Source: Litoditis marina
Lineage: Eukaryota > Nematoda > Chromadorea > Rhabditida > Rhabditidae
NCBI GenBank assembly: GCA_964036275.1
Contig: OZ038437.1
Coordinates: 20,012,052-20,076,051 of the forward strand
Length of the DNA: 64,000 nt
Reading direction: 5' to 3'
In this document: piece after piece, positions 23,609 to 36,202 of the stretch
Numbering within the stretch: the first letter of the stretch is position 1
Layout of the letters: each line of letters opens with the position of its first letter
Made by a program: the position numbers and the translations under genes
The notes under the pieces: model-generated
Databases searched by the model: none
The model's input: only the letters and a program-made list of their open reading frames with translations
Told to the model about the DNA's origin: nothing

Positions 23609-26600
23609 ATGGCCCAGAAAGCAGCCACGTCAGCCACTGAGCGAGCCCTTCGTCTGGTGGAGAAGTCATCGCGAGTCCGACTCCAGGATCTGAGGGACAA
23701 TGTGGGAGCAAGAACACTGGCTAGACAGACGAGAAAGGGCACCAATCAGGTACAGTCTCTTTCAATTGAGGGTTGAGAACTACAGTAATAAACCGATCAG
23801 GGGGGTAAGATATAGTATGTTCCATCCATACGTTGAGAACTGCAGTATGCTCGTGATACATTACAACACCAGCTTCATTCTTCTAGCTTCACCAGCTTGT
23901 AATTATACTATACTACACTCACTATACTCGCATTTTGAAGTGGTCCCAATGGGCAGAAAAAACCGCTATTCAAAAAAAAACGCTATTTTCGTTTTCCGGT
24001 TCTCACAAATCTAAGTCAAATGAGATTTTAAGGGTTTCACTATACTAGCTACTATACTTCAATTTTATGTTTTAGTACACTGTACTATACCTTGTTTTCC
24101 ATTTGTACTGCATTTTCAATCCAGAACATTACAACTCGGTTCTGCCTATTCTATTCTATTGTAGTCTTTTGATACGGTACGAGAGATGATTGATCTATTG
24201 ATAGTTGTGTTCGAACGTAGGCGTCTTTGTTGAAAGGTTCATTGAATGACCTAATTTTCTTCAAAATTGGGATTCAAATCTACCACAATTCCAATAATTG
24301 TCGAACTTTACAGTTGAAAACCTCAGTTTTCGACCAGTTTTAGTTTAGTCATCCAGTTGAAACTTGAAACTCTTTGTTTTTATTAATGTTTTGTGCACAA
24401 AAAAAGTCGCCTGGTGTATGGTTCTGCACATGCTGTTGTAGTCGTTTGATACGATACGATAGATGATTGATCTATTGATATTATGAAAATATGTATATAT
24501 TTTGTGAATATAAATATGCATAATATGCACATATTTTTATAATAACATCTAAAAATCTTCATGACAACAAATATTTTTGTTATAACACTGATCTATTGAT
24601 AGTTGTATTGCAGGCCGGCCACACGCAGGGCGCCCTGGAGAGAGCGGCGAAGCCCCCATTGGGTTGGATCTGGGGCGACTTCTTCCGGCCCTGGCAGAGG
24701 ATGTTCCCCGGCGAGAAACACTTCAATGCCGATATCAAGTGAGTTGGAACTGGTATCATTTTTGTGGTTGTAAAATGAGGTGTTTAGAGTCAGTGAATCA
24801 GAATTGAAGGAGAGGAAGGGCACGTATGTTAATGTTTGTATACTATTATTCTAACGTCAACCCCAGCCCCCCCCCCCCCCATACAGTGCCAGTATCTGTT
24901 GCGCACGAAGGCTCCCAGACCAATAAAGAGCGCGTTCTGCCCGATTCTCGGGAAAAATCCTGTCTGTTCAGCGTTGAGAGTTATTTTCCATGCATATTTT
25001 CATGAATGTCAATGTTTTCGCTCTAAAGAGACCGGACAAGGGATGTACATCGTGTAGGCATGTTGTCCTGTTTTATCCCGGGTTCGTTTTACACTCACGT
25101 AGAAAGTTGTATTCTCTATTCCGACCAAACTACAGCTATGATCCGGGAATATTGTAGTATTGCCACCCACGCTGGCCTATAACAGATTGAGAAGGTCCCG
25201 TATTTCCCCCAGATTTGTTCACCATCTAAAATGATATTTATGTGTAGCTTGATCTCGAGTTGAACCCTTGAGACCAAACTACAGATCCGTCCTTCATTCC
25301 CCATTTGCAGCCAGCGTCGCGAGTACCAGCCTCTTTCCCTGCTGGAGCTGTCCCGTCTGATCGATCTCGGCTGGTTGGATACCCGTCGCCCCATCGATAT
25401 TGCCAGTCTCTGTGCCACCCGCAAGTTCCGCATTCAACCGCAGCTGCGGCAGTGCGGCTTCGACCTCACCGCTGAGGTCGGTGCAATACACCAGCATAGT
25501 AGTCATACACCAGTAAAGTTGTCCGGATAGTCAAAAAAATTGGAAAAACGGACTACTTCATCGCCGAAAAGAAGAAAATCGGTCTACTTTTGATGAAAAA
25601 TCATAAATTTTTATGTGTTGACATGTGAAAACGGACTGCCTTTGCGTCGCTCAGTCAGACCTTACTGGTATATGATAGTAGTCTAGCTTGTTTATCATAA
25701 GAAGTTGGAAAAAGAACTGGCTCCGTTTCGTGAAATTGTCACACCACTGGCGTTTGATCGGTTTGTTTTACATATGAGGCCCGTAATACAGGATATTCAT
25801 CGAAATGAAAGCGGATGAAGAATAGTGTGCACATATACATTTGAGACCAGATCAGATCCTGTAAACTTAGTTCATATTACGAAGTGCATATTACGTATTC
25901 ATGAACATACCGGCTCATTCATCTCAACCGCCGTTTTCTCAAAAACGCAATTTCTTTGCTCTAACATCGGTAATGAGGGTCATGGAATGTTTCAAAAAAA
26001 AAAACGGTTTCAAGTGAGTCATATAAAGTGAATAAATGAGTATTATTTGTATAATATAATATAAATAGACTTGTGCAGGGTTCCGATCTGTTCTCTCACC
26101 GGGTGGATATTGAGGTGCAATACGCGTCCCAGTCGGCCATCGCAGCCATTGAGAGGGCCGGGGGGAGGGTGCGCACCGCCTACTATGATGAACGGGCACT
26201 CGAGGTACGGTTATGCGTTTGGAATACAAAATAATACTTTTATAGATACTGTATACATTGTACAGAATTGTACAGATATCATATTACATAAGATATAATA
26301 CGTAGGAACTATTTTTGTAGATAAAAGTATTTTTGTTGAAAAAGCATTTCTGTTTTTAACCTGGAGTTGTGGATGTACAGTTACGATTTACTCAAACGAT
26401 CAGTTGAATCGTAGCCTGAACTGGAAAACTGCTTGAGGTTTTGTCACATTTTTGATGGAAAATCTTGAATTTGTATGTGTTCCATACGCACAACATAAAC
26501 AATATCACCTCAAATATGTTATCGATTGATTGTGTTATCGATTGATTGTGTTATCGACTGATTGTCTTGTTTGAGGCAGCCGTGGACCCGCGTGCCTGGT

Positions 26601-28830
26601 TCCTGAAGGGACAGCCGGTTCCACCCCGTCGCGCCCCGCCTCAGACTCTACTCGAGTAGGTCACAATATATTTTCGAGAATCTTTACAGCAAATAACACA
26701 ACTATGGCTGCTATCGATTTCGGGAAAATTTAGCCGTTTCTAACGTTCGCTATGTGTTTTGGTAGTTTTGGCTGAATATCAAATAACACAACAATGGTAT
26801 CTTTCGGGTTGAAGAAATTTAGCCTTGTTAAGGATCAATATTTAGTTTGATAGTTTTGGATGAATAGCCGGAATATATCTCAAAACTGGCAGTTTTTCGG
26901 TCAAATTGAAAAAAAGCTGTTTATGATAGAAAATTTGGAAATCCGACGTATTTTTATTGAAGATAGGCGCTTTTTCGAGGAGTATCAACTCATGTCAACT
27001 TTTCCATATAGCTAGAAAAATTCCTAAAACGGGCTATTTTTTCACAATTGTCGGGGAGATATGTCATTTTTTGATTCAAACTTATCCATTTATCCGTTAT
27101 GAATTGAAAAATGAAGTACTTTTTGCAGAATAGTACTTCCCAACGTAATTTCACGGTAATCTCAGTGTGCGTGTGCTAATCAATATGTATTTTGTTGTTT
27201 CACAGGTATTACATGAATCCGACGAACCGTGGTTATCTGGCGGAGCCTTCTGATCTGGCGTCTTCCCGTGAGAAGCTGTCTCTCATCAGGGGATACGATC
27301 TACCCACGGGAGAGGGGGCGGAGCTAGCCATCGAAACGAAGAAACCCAATCAGGTACGCACATTCTATGAGATATACCATACATAAACACCCCCCTTATT
27401 CCAATAATGACTGATATTCCTTCTACCTGACTTGGATCGATAAATGATCACCTTTCAAGGTTACTGTAGTCCGTAACTTTACAGAAACCCCGATTTGAGA
27501 CTGAAATACAATTATTCCGTTACACATGTTCACTTTTTATTGCTTCGCATGCTCACGTAAGAAGTATACTCTGACCAAACTGCTTGAATCTCTAAACGAA
27601 TTCAAAAATAGGGTTTCGCCAACTGCAACTTTTGGCGAATTCGGTTTATTCGGCCGAAATACAGAAATTCGAGGCATTTAATTTAACTAGGAGGTAGGAG
27701 ACAGTAGTTTGGAATTTCTCACTAGTTGTCTCATATGTGTCGGTTTGAGATTATTCATGGGTACATCGATTATGGGTGATTTCTGAAAAATCTAGTGGTT
27801 ATGAAGTAGTTGTTCGCCCCCTCCCTTTTTTTTGATCGAAAAGGTATGCGATATGCGGACGAACCAACATATCGCATCCCATCTTTGTTCTCATAATCAA
27901 GTGCCCAGGGTGATTCAGCAAATGCTTGATTGTTATCTGGGAATTCTGCTGTTCGTGGAAGTGTATAACAAACTTATTGCCAGACTAATCCATTCTGGCA
28001 ATTCACATAAAAGATACGTACCATACCATGTTAATAATGATTCCGTTAATTGAAATGAAATACGTCAGGTCATTTAACTGTACGGTACTTACCTGGCAAT
28101 TAGTTTGGGGTGTCTCAGAAAGTTTGGCGTCAGTATGTTCGATTACCAAACTACAAAAGTGAGAGAACGTGTGAAGGTAAAGAGCCCGCAGATTGGCTGA
28201 CAGTCTGCGTCTCACCGACTTGCACACTCTCTCGTTGAGGCCACTACAAAAGTGGTTGGGAGTTGTCTTAGATGCAGCCAGTCTCAGAGTTGGAGGCTAT
28301 ATGAGTGAAATAGGTGTAACCAGCAGATATGGAATGAGCTTGTGACACCCTAAAAACGGATATAAAGGCTCTACAGTAGAGGTTAGACGTAATCATGTGT
28401 TCATCACACTGTTTTTAATATGTTGCTGAGAAACTTGTGTGAGTTCTCCTTGATATAAATTTGAGGATGTAGTTTACCGATGAACAGGAGGCGTACCAAT
28501 CCCTCCAAAAACTCATGAAATACCTCATGAGCTATATATCACCAGCTTCTGATGAGATTCTATTAATTGCTAGACTACAACCTTGGGATCTCATGAGTAT
28601 CTCGTATGAGTTTCTCACGAGAAACTCATATGATCTTCACATGAGATTGGACGAATTGCTACGCCGATAGAAAAGAGATATTGGTTGTTGTATAAATCGA
28701 TAATTGATTTCAGGTCTTCTACGGGATTCCCGCGGGAAGCGTAGTTTCATTGGCAGACAAGAAGGTGTTTGGACCGACTCATCCCGTGTTGAAGAAGTAC
28801 TACGAGGGAGACTTTCTGGCGGATAAGTAG
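23609..28830 (+). CDS. MRPL15: Mitochondrial large-subunit ribosomal protein uL15m (7 exons, 300 aa)
   Basis: Exons: 23609-23749, 24614-24738, 25311-25476, 26079-26204, 26576-26655, 27206-27353, 28714-28830. Phases are consistent and give 903 bases including TAG. The product is a structural component of the mitochondrial 39S/large subunit. Recognisable blocks in order: VRLQDLRDNVGAR (N-terminal uL15 signature), a GH...LGW..GDFFRPWQRMFPG segment in place of the usual GGQTPFY region, then LSLLELSRLIDLGWLD, VDIEVQYASQSAIAAIERAG, FLKGQPVPPR, NRGYLAEPSDL and FYGIPAGSVVSLADKK. These match the order and spacing of animal MRPL15, as does the length. The intron 4 acceptor is TTTGAG rather than CAG, chosen because only it keeps the frame. 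The ATG lies two bases after a TTTCCAG acceptor, so the mature mRNA is probably trans-spliced. Intron 3 carries a hAT-like MITE. Confidence 0.93.
24867..24880. repeat. C14 homopolymer in MRPL15 intron 2
   Basis: A mono-C tract (G14 on the other strand), one of at least eight runs of 11 or more G/C in the window. Such runs can form G-quadruplexes. Confidence 0.9.
25504..25674. mobile_element. hAT-like MITE family 3, intact, in MRPL15 intron 3
   Basis: The ends are CATACACCAGTAA and TTACTGGTATATG (near-perfect inverted repeats starting CA and ending TG). They are flanked by the 8-base direct repeat ATAGTAGT (25496-25503 and 25675-25682). No coding capacity. It begins 28 bases after the exon 3 donor. 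Confidence 0.8.
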
Positions 28831-30309
28831 TCGAAAATCGATATTATATGTGTAGTAGTTTTATTATTGATTGTTTCCGTGTTATACTTTGTAGTTAGCC
28901 GATTTTCTCTAGTAACTTCAGAAATGTAGTCTGAACAAGGTTGTTTCTGAAATATGACAGTAGGTGAACTTTTTGGATAGGTTTTGTAAACTTAGGTTCT
29001 CAGTGGCGACAGATCAATGTTTTTGTACTGCAAGCACTTTGAACTAGCTAACCTGTAGATCATAGCTGATAATTTTGTTATAGATGTATGATTACACTGC
29101 TTTCTCATTATGTTTTCCCGTTTATTCGATTTCTCTGTCATATGAGGGATGAAAATGTTGTACAATAATAGATTTAGTTGGCAATATGCGTATTTTCATT
29201 GTTTGTTGATTTATATTTGTTGAATTATTAAATTCTTTCTCATCTTGATTCACTATTAGATGATTACCAGTAATTACATCAAACGAAATGATATGGGCTG
29301 ATCGAATTTGCTTGTAGTTTGGTGCCCGATCTGAACACAGCACAATTCAGAACTTTGTCTTTATCGGAGAGAGAAAACCAGATTGGTGAAAATGATCGTG
29401 TTGGCCTGCTTCATCACAGCAATTTTATAAGACATTTACTTCGGATAAGCAATTCACTTACTTCTTTTTTAAACGAGATGATTTACCATAAACAAAACCA
29501 GGAAGCCTTGTTTTCGCACCACGATTGCGCCTAATTTCACCCAACGACACGGTGCCCCACTTTGTAAACAGAAAGCAACAGGGCTTTTTGGAAAATTTTC
29601 AAATTGCTGCTGCATCATAATTCTAAAGAAAAAACAATTATATCTTCTTATTTGTTGTTTACTTCGTTGCTCAGGATGTTAGACTTCAAGGTGACCAAGC
29701 ATTCATAATACCACGGTTTTTTCCCGATAGATTACAATTTTTTAAGATTTTTTTTTAAACACTCATTTTCAAATTATCTTCAGAACAGAATGGCTCAACC
29801 ATAATTACTTCTCACTGAACGTGATTTTGTTGGTTAAGGAATTGTTGTGGTTATACTTGTGACTGATCTGAACGTAGTTTGTGTTATGATGTATAAGATC
29901 TGCTGGTTGAAAATTGTAGCATTCACAAATTATGCGGAACCAGCTTTAGTATATATAATTTTTTCGATAAAATTCACGGTCAAGTACCTCTGTATTTGCA
30001 TTTAATTACTCTGCGACAAGTTTGCCGTTTCTTCGTACTTGGTGCATTGCAACTTCAAGTCGGAAGTCGGAAGATGTTCGCTCGTCGTACCACCTAATAC
30101 CATCAACCTACCACTAACTTGCAACATATTCAAACAGTAGTAAAACCATTGCTTCACCTTTATTATAAGTAATAACCAATGCACCACTGTTGTTATAACT
30201 ATAACTGTGTTCGGTTTGTCTATTCTATCCTCTCAATTACTTCGCTGTCACTACGCGATTCCCTTTTCGTTGCCGATGACCCATCATCTGTCTCAATTGA
30301 GAGACCCCT
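28831..30309. other. intergenic, no gene seen
   Basis: 3' flank of MRPL15 and AT-rich spacer. A GTAGTTTGGT/ACCAAACTAC-type motif occurs near 29315. Open frames are short and lack splice context. Confidence 0.45.
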
Positions 30310-30318
30310 GATTATTGT

Positions 30319-30772
30319 GATTCCGCGACAACTCGTCCGCGTCCCCGCGCGTCGCGTGTGCGACAACTCGTCGCTCAACATGCGACAACTCGTCCCCAAT
30401 GTTTTATCCCAAAACTGGCTGAAAACTTGGTTTCGAAGGGAAATTATTTGTTCTAAAGTTTTATGCTTATTATAGAATACAAATTAACTATAGATAAGTT
30501 CCGAAAATTGATTTTGTCACCATATATTCGAGAGAAAACAACACATTAACGATACTTTTGATAATTATAGCAAAATATGGCCTATTTTTGTGATTTCCAT
30601 TAGTTTTCTATTTCTTAAGTTACGTGCAGTATCTTTTATGAAATACAACCTAGTCACTACTTTTATTTGTAAGTTTCAAGCTAATTTGAGCAATTTTTGA
30701 GTTGGGGACGAGTTGTCGCTGCGGCGGGGACGAGTTGTCGCACGCAACGCGGGGACAAGTTGTCCGTAAACG
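30319..30772. mobile_element. Mutator-like MITE with 9-bp target duplication
   Basis: The 9-base direct repeat GATTATTGT lies at 30310-30318 and 30773-30781. Just inside, both ends carry inverted arms of about 70 bases built from repeated GCGACAACTCGTCCCC: three copies near 30326-30398 and three inverted copies near 30699-30766. The middle is AT-rich and non-coding. A 9-base duplication suits a Mutator-type element. The element ends 40 bases before the start codon of the next gene. Confidence 0.75.
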
Positions 30773-30812
30773 GATTATTGTAGTTTGTAGTAATTCCCCG
30801 TTTTTCAGAAAC

Positions 30813-32757
30813 ATGATGTCGAGATCTTGTCTGCTGCTGATTATTCTACTGGGTGTCGCAATCATGCCTGTGTTCTCAGCAGACTTCAATCCCGTCTGCG
30901 AAATGTGTCGAGAAGGACTGGGAAGATTGGTTGACACGGAAGGAATTGATAGGGTGAGTAATTATATATACTCCAAGCAAAGCTGTCTCAATAGCCATTA
31001 GCCAAACTAGGGTGAATTATTGGCCAATTTTCGAATTCTCATGCAAAATCATGCATTTTCTCACGGACAATCTTGTGTTCAGAAGAGGGCAACCAGAATA
31101 AGTCATTCAAAATTAAAAGTCATTAAGTACCGAAACAGTTGAGAATCAAAAATAAAGTTTTTTTTTCAAATCATGACTAAAAGTGAGTTAATGACTTTCA
31201 CTTTTGAATGACTTTTACTTTAATGATTTTCAATTTTGAATGACTTATGGTACCCAGAAGAGTGAACTATTCACCACCTCCCCCCCCCTCATTAAAAAAA
31301 GCTAAATTTATGGATTCCTTATCGTATTTTCAAGTTGGTACCACCCGGTCAGCTAATCGGGGTATCGCATATTTGCTTGTGTTATGTCCGTGTGAGTAAG
31401 TGACGAGTTATATAAATAGAAGAGATAATGTTGATTAGCTAATTAGCTTGAAGGGGGCGAGGGGTTACAGACTTACAGATCCCCAGTCGAAATCGTCAAA
31501 TATCCTCATTAAGCCGATAGGTATGGGTCATTATTTACTCGTTGTCATGTAGCTTGCGAAACTATGAATTACAACGTACACAGAACATGGATCCTTTTGC
31601 TATAATATACCTAGAACTGTGACTATCGTCGCTCTGATGTGGTTCTATCCACTTTGATTTAAAACCTAGTCTGTTTTTTAAAATTATTATCCCTTCATTT
31701 TCTCTACAGCATAAACATTAGAATTGAAGAACGAAGAGGGTAACTGACGACCGGGAATTTTAAATTCATGCTGAAATTTGGATAGACGGGGAAACCCTTA
31801 ATTGTTTTCTCTCTTGGGAAGTTGTTGTTATCCTAACAGGTGGCTTCACTTATTATTAACGATTTGTAAGTGTTATTATATTATTATTATTCACTATATG
31901 GAACGGTTAGTTCGGGTCACGGACGGCTTTTATATGTTGCTTCACTAGTGGGAATTGGGAAAAGAGTTGCCGACATTTTTCAAGCTCGATACTCCCCTTA
32001 CATTGCTCGTAATGCTCAAAAAAAACTTTGCTTAAAATAGGACGATTATGTGGACCAATCTCATGTCAACTGTCCTTTAAACTGCAATTGAAAAATGTAT
32101 TGTACTTCAGAGGACTGAACCGTTGCGATTGGACCACATAATCGTTCGTTTTTAAAAGTGTCTTATTTGGTGAAATTTAACTGTTCCAATTTTTGAAGGG
32201 GGGCGTGTCGGATTTTCCGTCAAACCATTTTCTGCCCGCCCCAGCACACAATGACGCAACCCCTGCAACATTATGAAAAAAATTACGTTTTGTATAATTT
32301 CGGAAAAATTATGAAAGTGCTATGCCACTGCTCAATACAAAATACAAGTATTTTCGTGAAATTCATTCTAGCGAAACTTCCGGATGAACGCGAAATAATG
32401 AGCATGAGTAACTTAATAATTGTACTTCCGTCTCTTATCATGGTTTTTCAATAATAATAATAATATTATTATTATTGTTATTAGTACATTATACTAACCC
32501 TGAGAAATTTTCAAACACTATGTACTGTGTTTGCTAGAGCAAACTAAATTTATTGTAGTGAATCTAATGGCTTCGATCGATTTTCGCTTCTTCAAAAACT
32601 TATAATGTTGCAGATGCTTGAGAAGGCTGGAACTAGGGACTCAGGCTGGGTCAGCTGGTTCTACGGAACCGTGGTCCGCAACGGAATTCGTATGGGACGA
32701 TATGTATTGCTGAAGTATCTCTGTGCTCTCATTCCCTCTTGCGGAGGATTCTGGTAG
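30813..32757 (+). CDS. Small secreted cysteine-containing peptide, 94 aa (2 exons)
   Basis: Exon 1 30813-30953 ends at an AGG/GTGAGT donor. Exon 2 32614-32757 begins after TTGCAG; both boundaries are phase 0 and the frame ends in TAG. A TTTTTCAG acceptor four bases before the first of two tandem ATGs suggests trans-splicing. The product has a clear signal peptide (hydrophobic LLLIILLGVAIMPVFSA) and a mature part of about 71 residues with a CEMC pair near its start. A C-x5-C pair lies near its end, just before GGFW. The C-x2-C start followed by amphipathic sequence is faintly saposin-like, but the usual six-cysteine pattern is absent, so I assign no family. The intron holds a family 1 MITE. 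The core promoter region is occupied by a Mutator-like MITE. Confidence 0.7.
32040..32146. mobile_element. MITE family 1 copy in intron of the secreted-peptide gene
   Basis: GGACGATTATGTGGACCAAT at the left; the right end is GGACCACATAATCGTT, slightly decayed. The inner AAACTGCAATTGAAAAATGT block is conserved. Confidence 0.85.
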
Positions 32758-34190
32758 TTATTTTAACGTTTCCAAAGTCTTTTTTTATTGATTTCCCAGT
32801 AAGTTCTTAGTTGATTAGAAAGATTATGTTGAAGTTATCTTGTGGTAGCTGACTCTTTAATTTCTACCCAAATTCTCCAATGTACTTGTTATCAAAAATC
32901 GGTTCACTCACTTCAAGTTTCGTTCTCGTGTTGTTTTCCTTAAAATTTGAATGTTGACAGGTACAATTTTGCATAGTTTTCAAGTAGTTCGAAACTTTCG
33001 TCATATTAAAACGGTTCTTTTCGTTTGCTTCACGGCTTTAGTTATTCTTGACAGAGTGTACCCACTTTGTGTTCAGTTGGTTGTTGGTTCTGTAAATTAG
33101 CATTTGTGTCCTCGATGTTTTTTTCGTTCAATTTCAAATGTTGTAACGAGATAGGTATAAGTTTGCATCTTTGTTTGAGTGAGTAGAATGTTTCGCAATA
33201 TTAGAGCTGTTCTTTTCGCTGAATGTAAACGGTTTGTTATCGACATGTGTTATTTTCAATTCGATTCACACTTGCAAGTCCATATTGAATTCACTTTCGA
33301 AAATCTTCAATTGTTCATATTTAGTTCTTCAAGGTATGTTCAGCTAATTGTATGGGATTGGAAGAATATTGATTAATCGTCAAGGCCGAAATCTTAATAG
33401 GAAACAAATTTATGTTCATTTCCTTAAAAAAAGATGCAACTGTGTGGATTTTCCTAAGCGTGGTTATTTTGATCAGTTTTTGTTTAACGTTTCTTGTTCC
33501 AACTCTACTTTGTAAACAAATATCAGTATTGCAAGTCTTTCCCCTGTTCAAACTATAGAATTCGGTGATACACAGACAGCCTGCGTCTCTCTGACCTGCA
33601 CGCTGTCTCGTTCTGGATCTTCTTCGAGTAAGGCTGGAACATGAGTCTAATTTAGGTTCCACTTCTTGAAAGATTGATCGAATTTTGTAATTGCTACAGA
33701 AACATAACGTGAATTGAGTTTTATAATATGCCAGACAGCTGAACCACTCTAACTTACGTTACGCAGAGAGAGAGACGTGCGATGTATCTCATGAGCTGAT
33801 GCTGAGTACGTGCAACGATAAAAACCGGATGATGTTTCCTCACGTTTTTACCTTGTATTCAATGTAGAATATATGTATACAAACGCGTTTGTTACCGTAA
33901 CCATTTCTCATCTTTTGTTACAAATTTAAAAATTATAAATACATTTGAGATATAATTAACATTCTAAAAACGGATTAAAACTGTTGTCTCATTAATAATT
34001 CATAAACTGCATTAGAAACATGACATGTGAACATACGTCTTTGCAGGAAGTGCATTTGACTTTAATTTAAAATGCTTTTAGGGCGGTTTGATTGAAATGA
34101 CACGGACACATATTATGTTAATACATTCAATATCCAAAATAAAAGGTATATAGGCGCATGAAAAGAGAAAAGATATAGTTATGTTTTTAT
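32758..34190. other. intergenic; one dispersed-repeat fragment
   Basis: AT-rich spacer. Bases 33580-33612 carry the dispersed motif CTGCGTCTCTCTGACCTGCA that recurs at 28200, 36815 and (inverted) 42750. No exon was supported. Confidence 0.5.
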
Positions 34191-34198
34191 TACATTAT

Positions 34199-34224
34199 CG
34201 CGCGGAGCGCGAAGCGCTCTGCGT
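34199..34224. repeat. GC hairpin in AT-rich DNA
   Basis: CGCGGAGCGCGAAGCGCTCTGCG folds into a stem through GAGCGC/GCGCTC with a GAA loop and further outer pairing. Such hairpins occur near ends of some rolling-circle or long-TIR transposons; no terminus was identified here. Confidence 0.5.
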
Positions 34225-34479
34225 GAGTTGTCTTTGGTTTGGCCATTGCGGACTCGTTTTTTCCTTTTAATTAACAAAAATCTTCAAACATATTCTTTTT
34301 TCGAAAACTAAAAAGAGAGAACGTTAGAGAATCACGAATTGAACATTGTGTGAAAATTTCAGCCAAATCGGATTATTTTCGCCTGAGTTATGGTTTCGTG
34401 TCGTTGTTGAAAAGTTCCGCCGTAATTCGTCCCTCGTCCCTCCTCCCTCGTCCCTCCTCCCTCCTCCCTCACGGAATTC

Positions 34480-35475
34480 TGTCCGCATCGTAGTGGAAAA
34501 ACTACTGAACCGATTTGGCTGAAATTTGAAACACCTATTCTATGGCAAAAGTTAGCTCGTCGCGCCAAGTATGAAATGTATATGTAATCTCTGGCGCCGG
34601 GCGCGGGCGCCAATAGGCGCCAAAAGCGACTATTGGAAAAACTATCGAACCGATTTAGCTGAAATTTGAAACATGAGTTCTAATGCAAAATTTAGCATGT
34701 CGCGCCAAATATGAGATGTATAGCTCCCCATTGGCGCCGGGCGCGGGCGCCAATAGGCGCCAAAACCACTATTGGAAAAACTACCGAACCGATTTAGCTG
34801 AAATTTGAAACATGAGTTATAATGCAAAAGTTAGCCCGTCGCGCCAAATATGAGATGAATACATCACCATTGGCGCCCGGCGCTGGCGCCAATAGGCGCC
34901 AAAAACGGCAAAACACTATTTATCATCAATTAAAATGTTGAACACTAATAGAAATTGAATAATTTGGTGGAAAGTGTGAAAGTCTATTTCCAAAACTGAA
35001 ATTTTTCTTCTGGCGCTCGAACCAGGCGCCAGATGGCGCCAAAACCCAAACTAACGACAGCGTCAATGGAATCGTCTAAAATTCGGTCTAAAATTCGGTA
35101 CACTAAATAACTATCACATGGCAAGTAAGATGCTCAATCTCAAAAATCAAAGAAAGTTCTGTTGGCATTGTGCGCTGGCGCCAATTGGCGCCAAAGTTGG
35201 AAAAATATCGGTTATCGTCAATCAAACTGTTTCAAGTTAACAGATATTGAATATTCCAATGTGAAATAAAGATCCACAAATTCAAAATCGAATTTTATCG
35301 TCTGGCTCGGAACAGACGCCAAATGGCGCCAAAACAAAAACACACGAAACTGACAATTGAATAGTTTGAATATTGCTCCAATCAGTAATTGACACATGTA
35401 GTGTGTACTGGTAGCTCAAAAACCTAGAAAATTTAGTTTCGTTCTGGCGCCAGACGCGTGTGTCAATTGACGCAG
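34480..35475. repeat. tandem ~140-bp units rich in GGCGCC
   Basis: Three well-conserved units begin near 34495, 34635 and 34776, each with GAAAAACTAC-like, GAACCGATTT, GCTGAAATTTGAAACA and GTCGCGCCAA blocks. Each ends in a dyad-symmetric GGCGCCGGGCGCGGGCGCC-like cluster then AATAGGCGCCAAAA. Four or five decayed units extend to about 35475, recognisable by paired GGCGCC sites. The decay gradient suggests old spread with recent local amplification. Confidence 0.8.
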
Positions 35476-35830
35476 GAATGAAAAAAAGTTTCAACGAAGG
35501 TTTTTGATGTGGTATTGGAAATAATGGCTATATTGTAAGTGAGTTGGTGTCTCTAATTGTAGATTTGTCAATGGCCCAATCCCCATCGCTTATCGCCGCT
35601 AAAAGCGGTGTACATGTCAATCGGAACGTTTAGCGTTTTTGTTCAGTTGTTGATAGTCACAGAGCCAGTAACCTGCGTTATATTACAACATCAGCAATTT
35701 TATGGTCTGCATTCGGCTTCGTGCACACACAAAACTGAGATTTCCATAATAATATAATGAGTTTACAAGATTCCTTCTGTGAATAGGCAACATATGAAGT
35801 TGTAGGAGTACAACTAGCAAAAAAAGGACA

Positions 35831-36202
35831 ATTAGTAAAAAGTGGGGGAACCAACAAATGTGTGAGTTGTGTTTGGTTCGACCTCGATATCAGCAAAAAG
35901 TGAACGATACGAATTGCTGTGATACTGTAGCAGAAGTATTCTGCAAAAATAGAACAATACAAATGTTGCACAATGGTTCACAACGCACGCATGTCGTCAA
36001 AGCACACATGAAATACCCTTCGGCAATTTCAGAAATATCATGCGGGCTTCGTGAGCCATTGTGCAACATTTGTATTGTTCTATTTTTGCAGAATACTTCT
36101 GCTACAGTATCACAGCAATTCGTATCGTTCACTTTTTGCTGATATCGAGGTCGAACCAAACACAACTCACACATTTGTTGGTTCCCCCACTTTTTACTAA
36201 TT
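35831..36202. repeat. large near-perfect hairpin (about 150-bp arms, 69-bp loop)
   Basis: 35831-35981 is the reverse complement of 36052-36202 with almost no mismatch. Consequently the same 41-residue peptide is encoded on both strands. The outer ends read AATTAGTAAAAAGTGGGGGA. No coding evidence exists beyond this symmetry. A transcript across it would fold into a roughly 150-bp double-stranded RNA, a plausible siRNA source. It is probably a young palindromic MITE. Confidence 0.85.

Noticed and set aside
34199..34230. Helitron 3' hairpin
   Set aside because: The GC stem is present, but no CTRR terminus at the right distance and no 5' TC end were identified.
35858..36174. Two 94-codon frames with identical N-termini on opposite strands
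   Set aside because: The identity follows from the near-perfect palindrome, not from coding.
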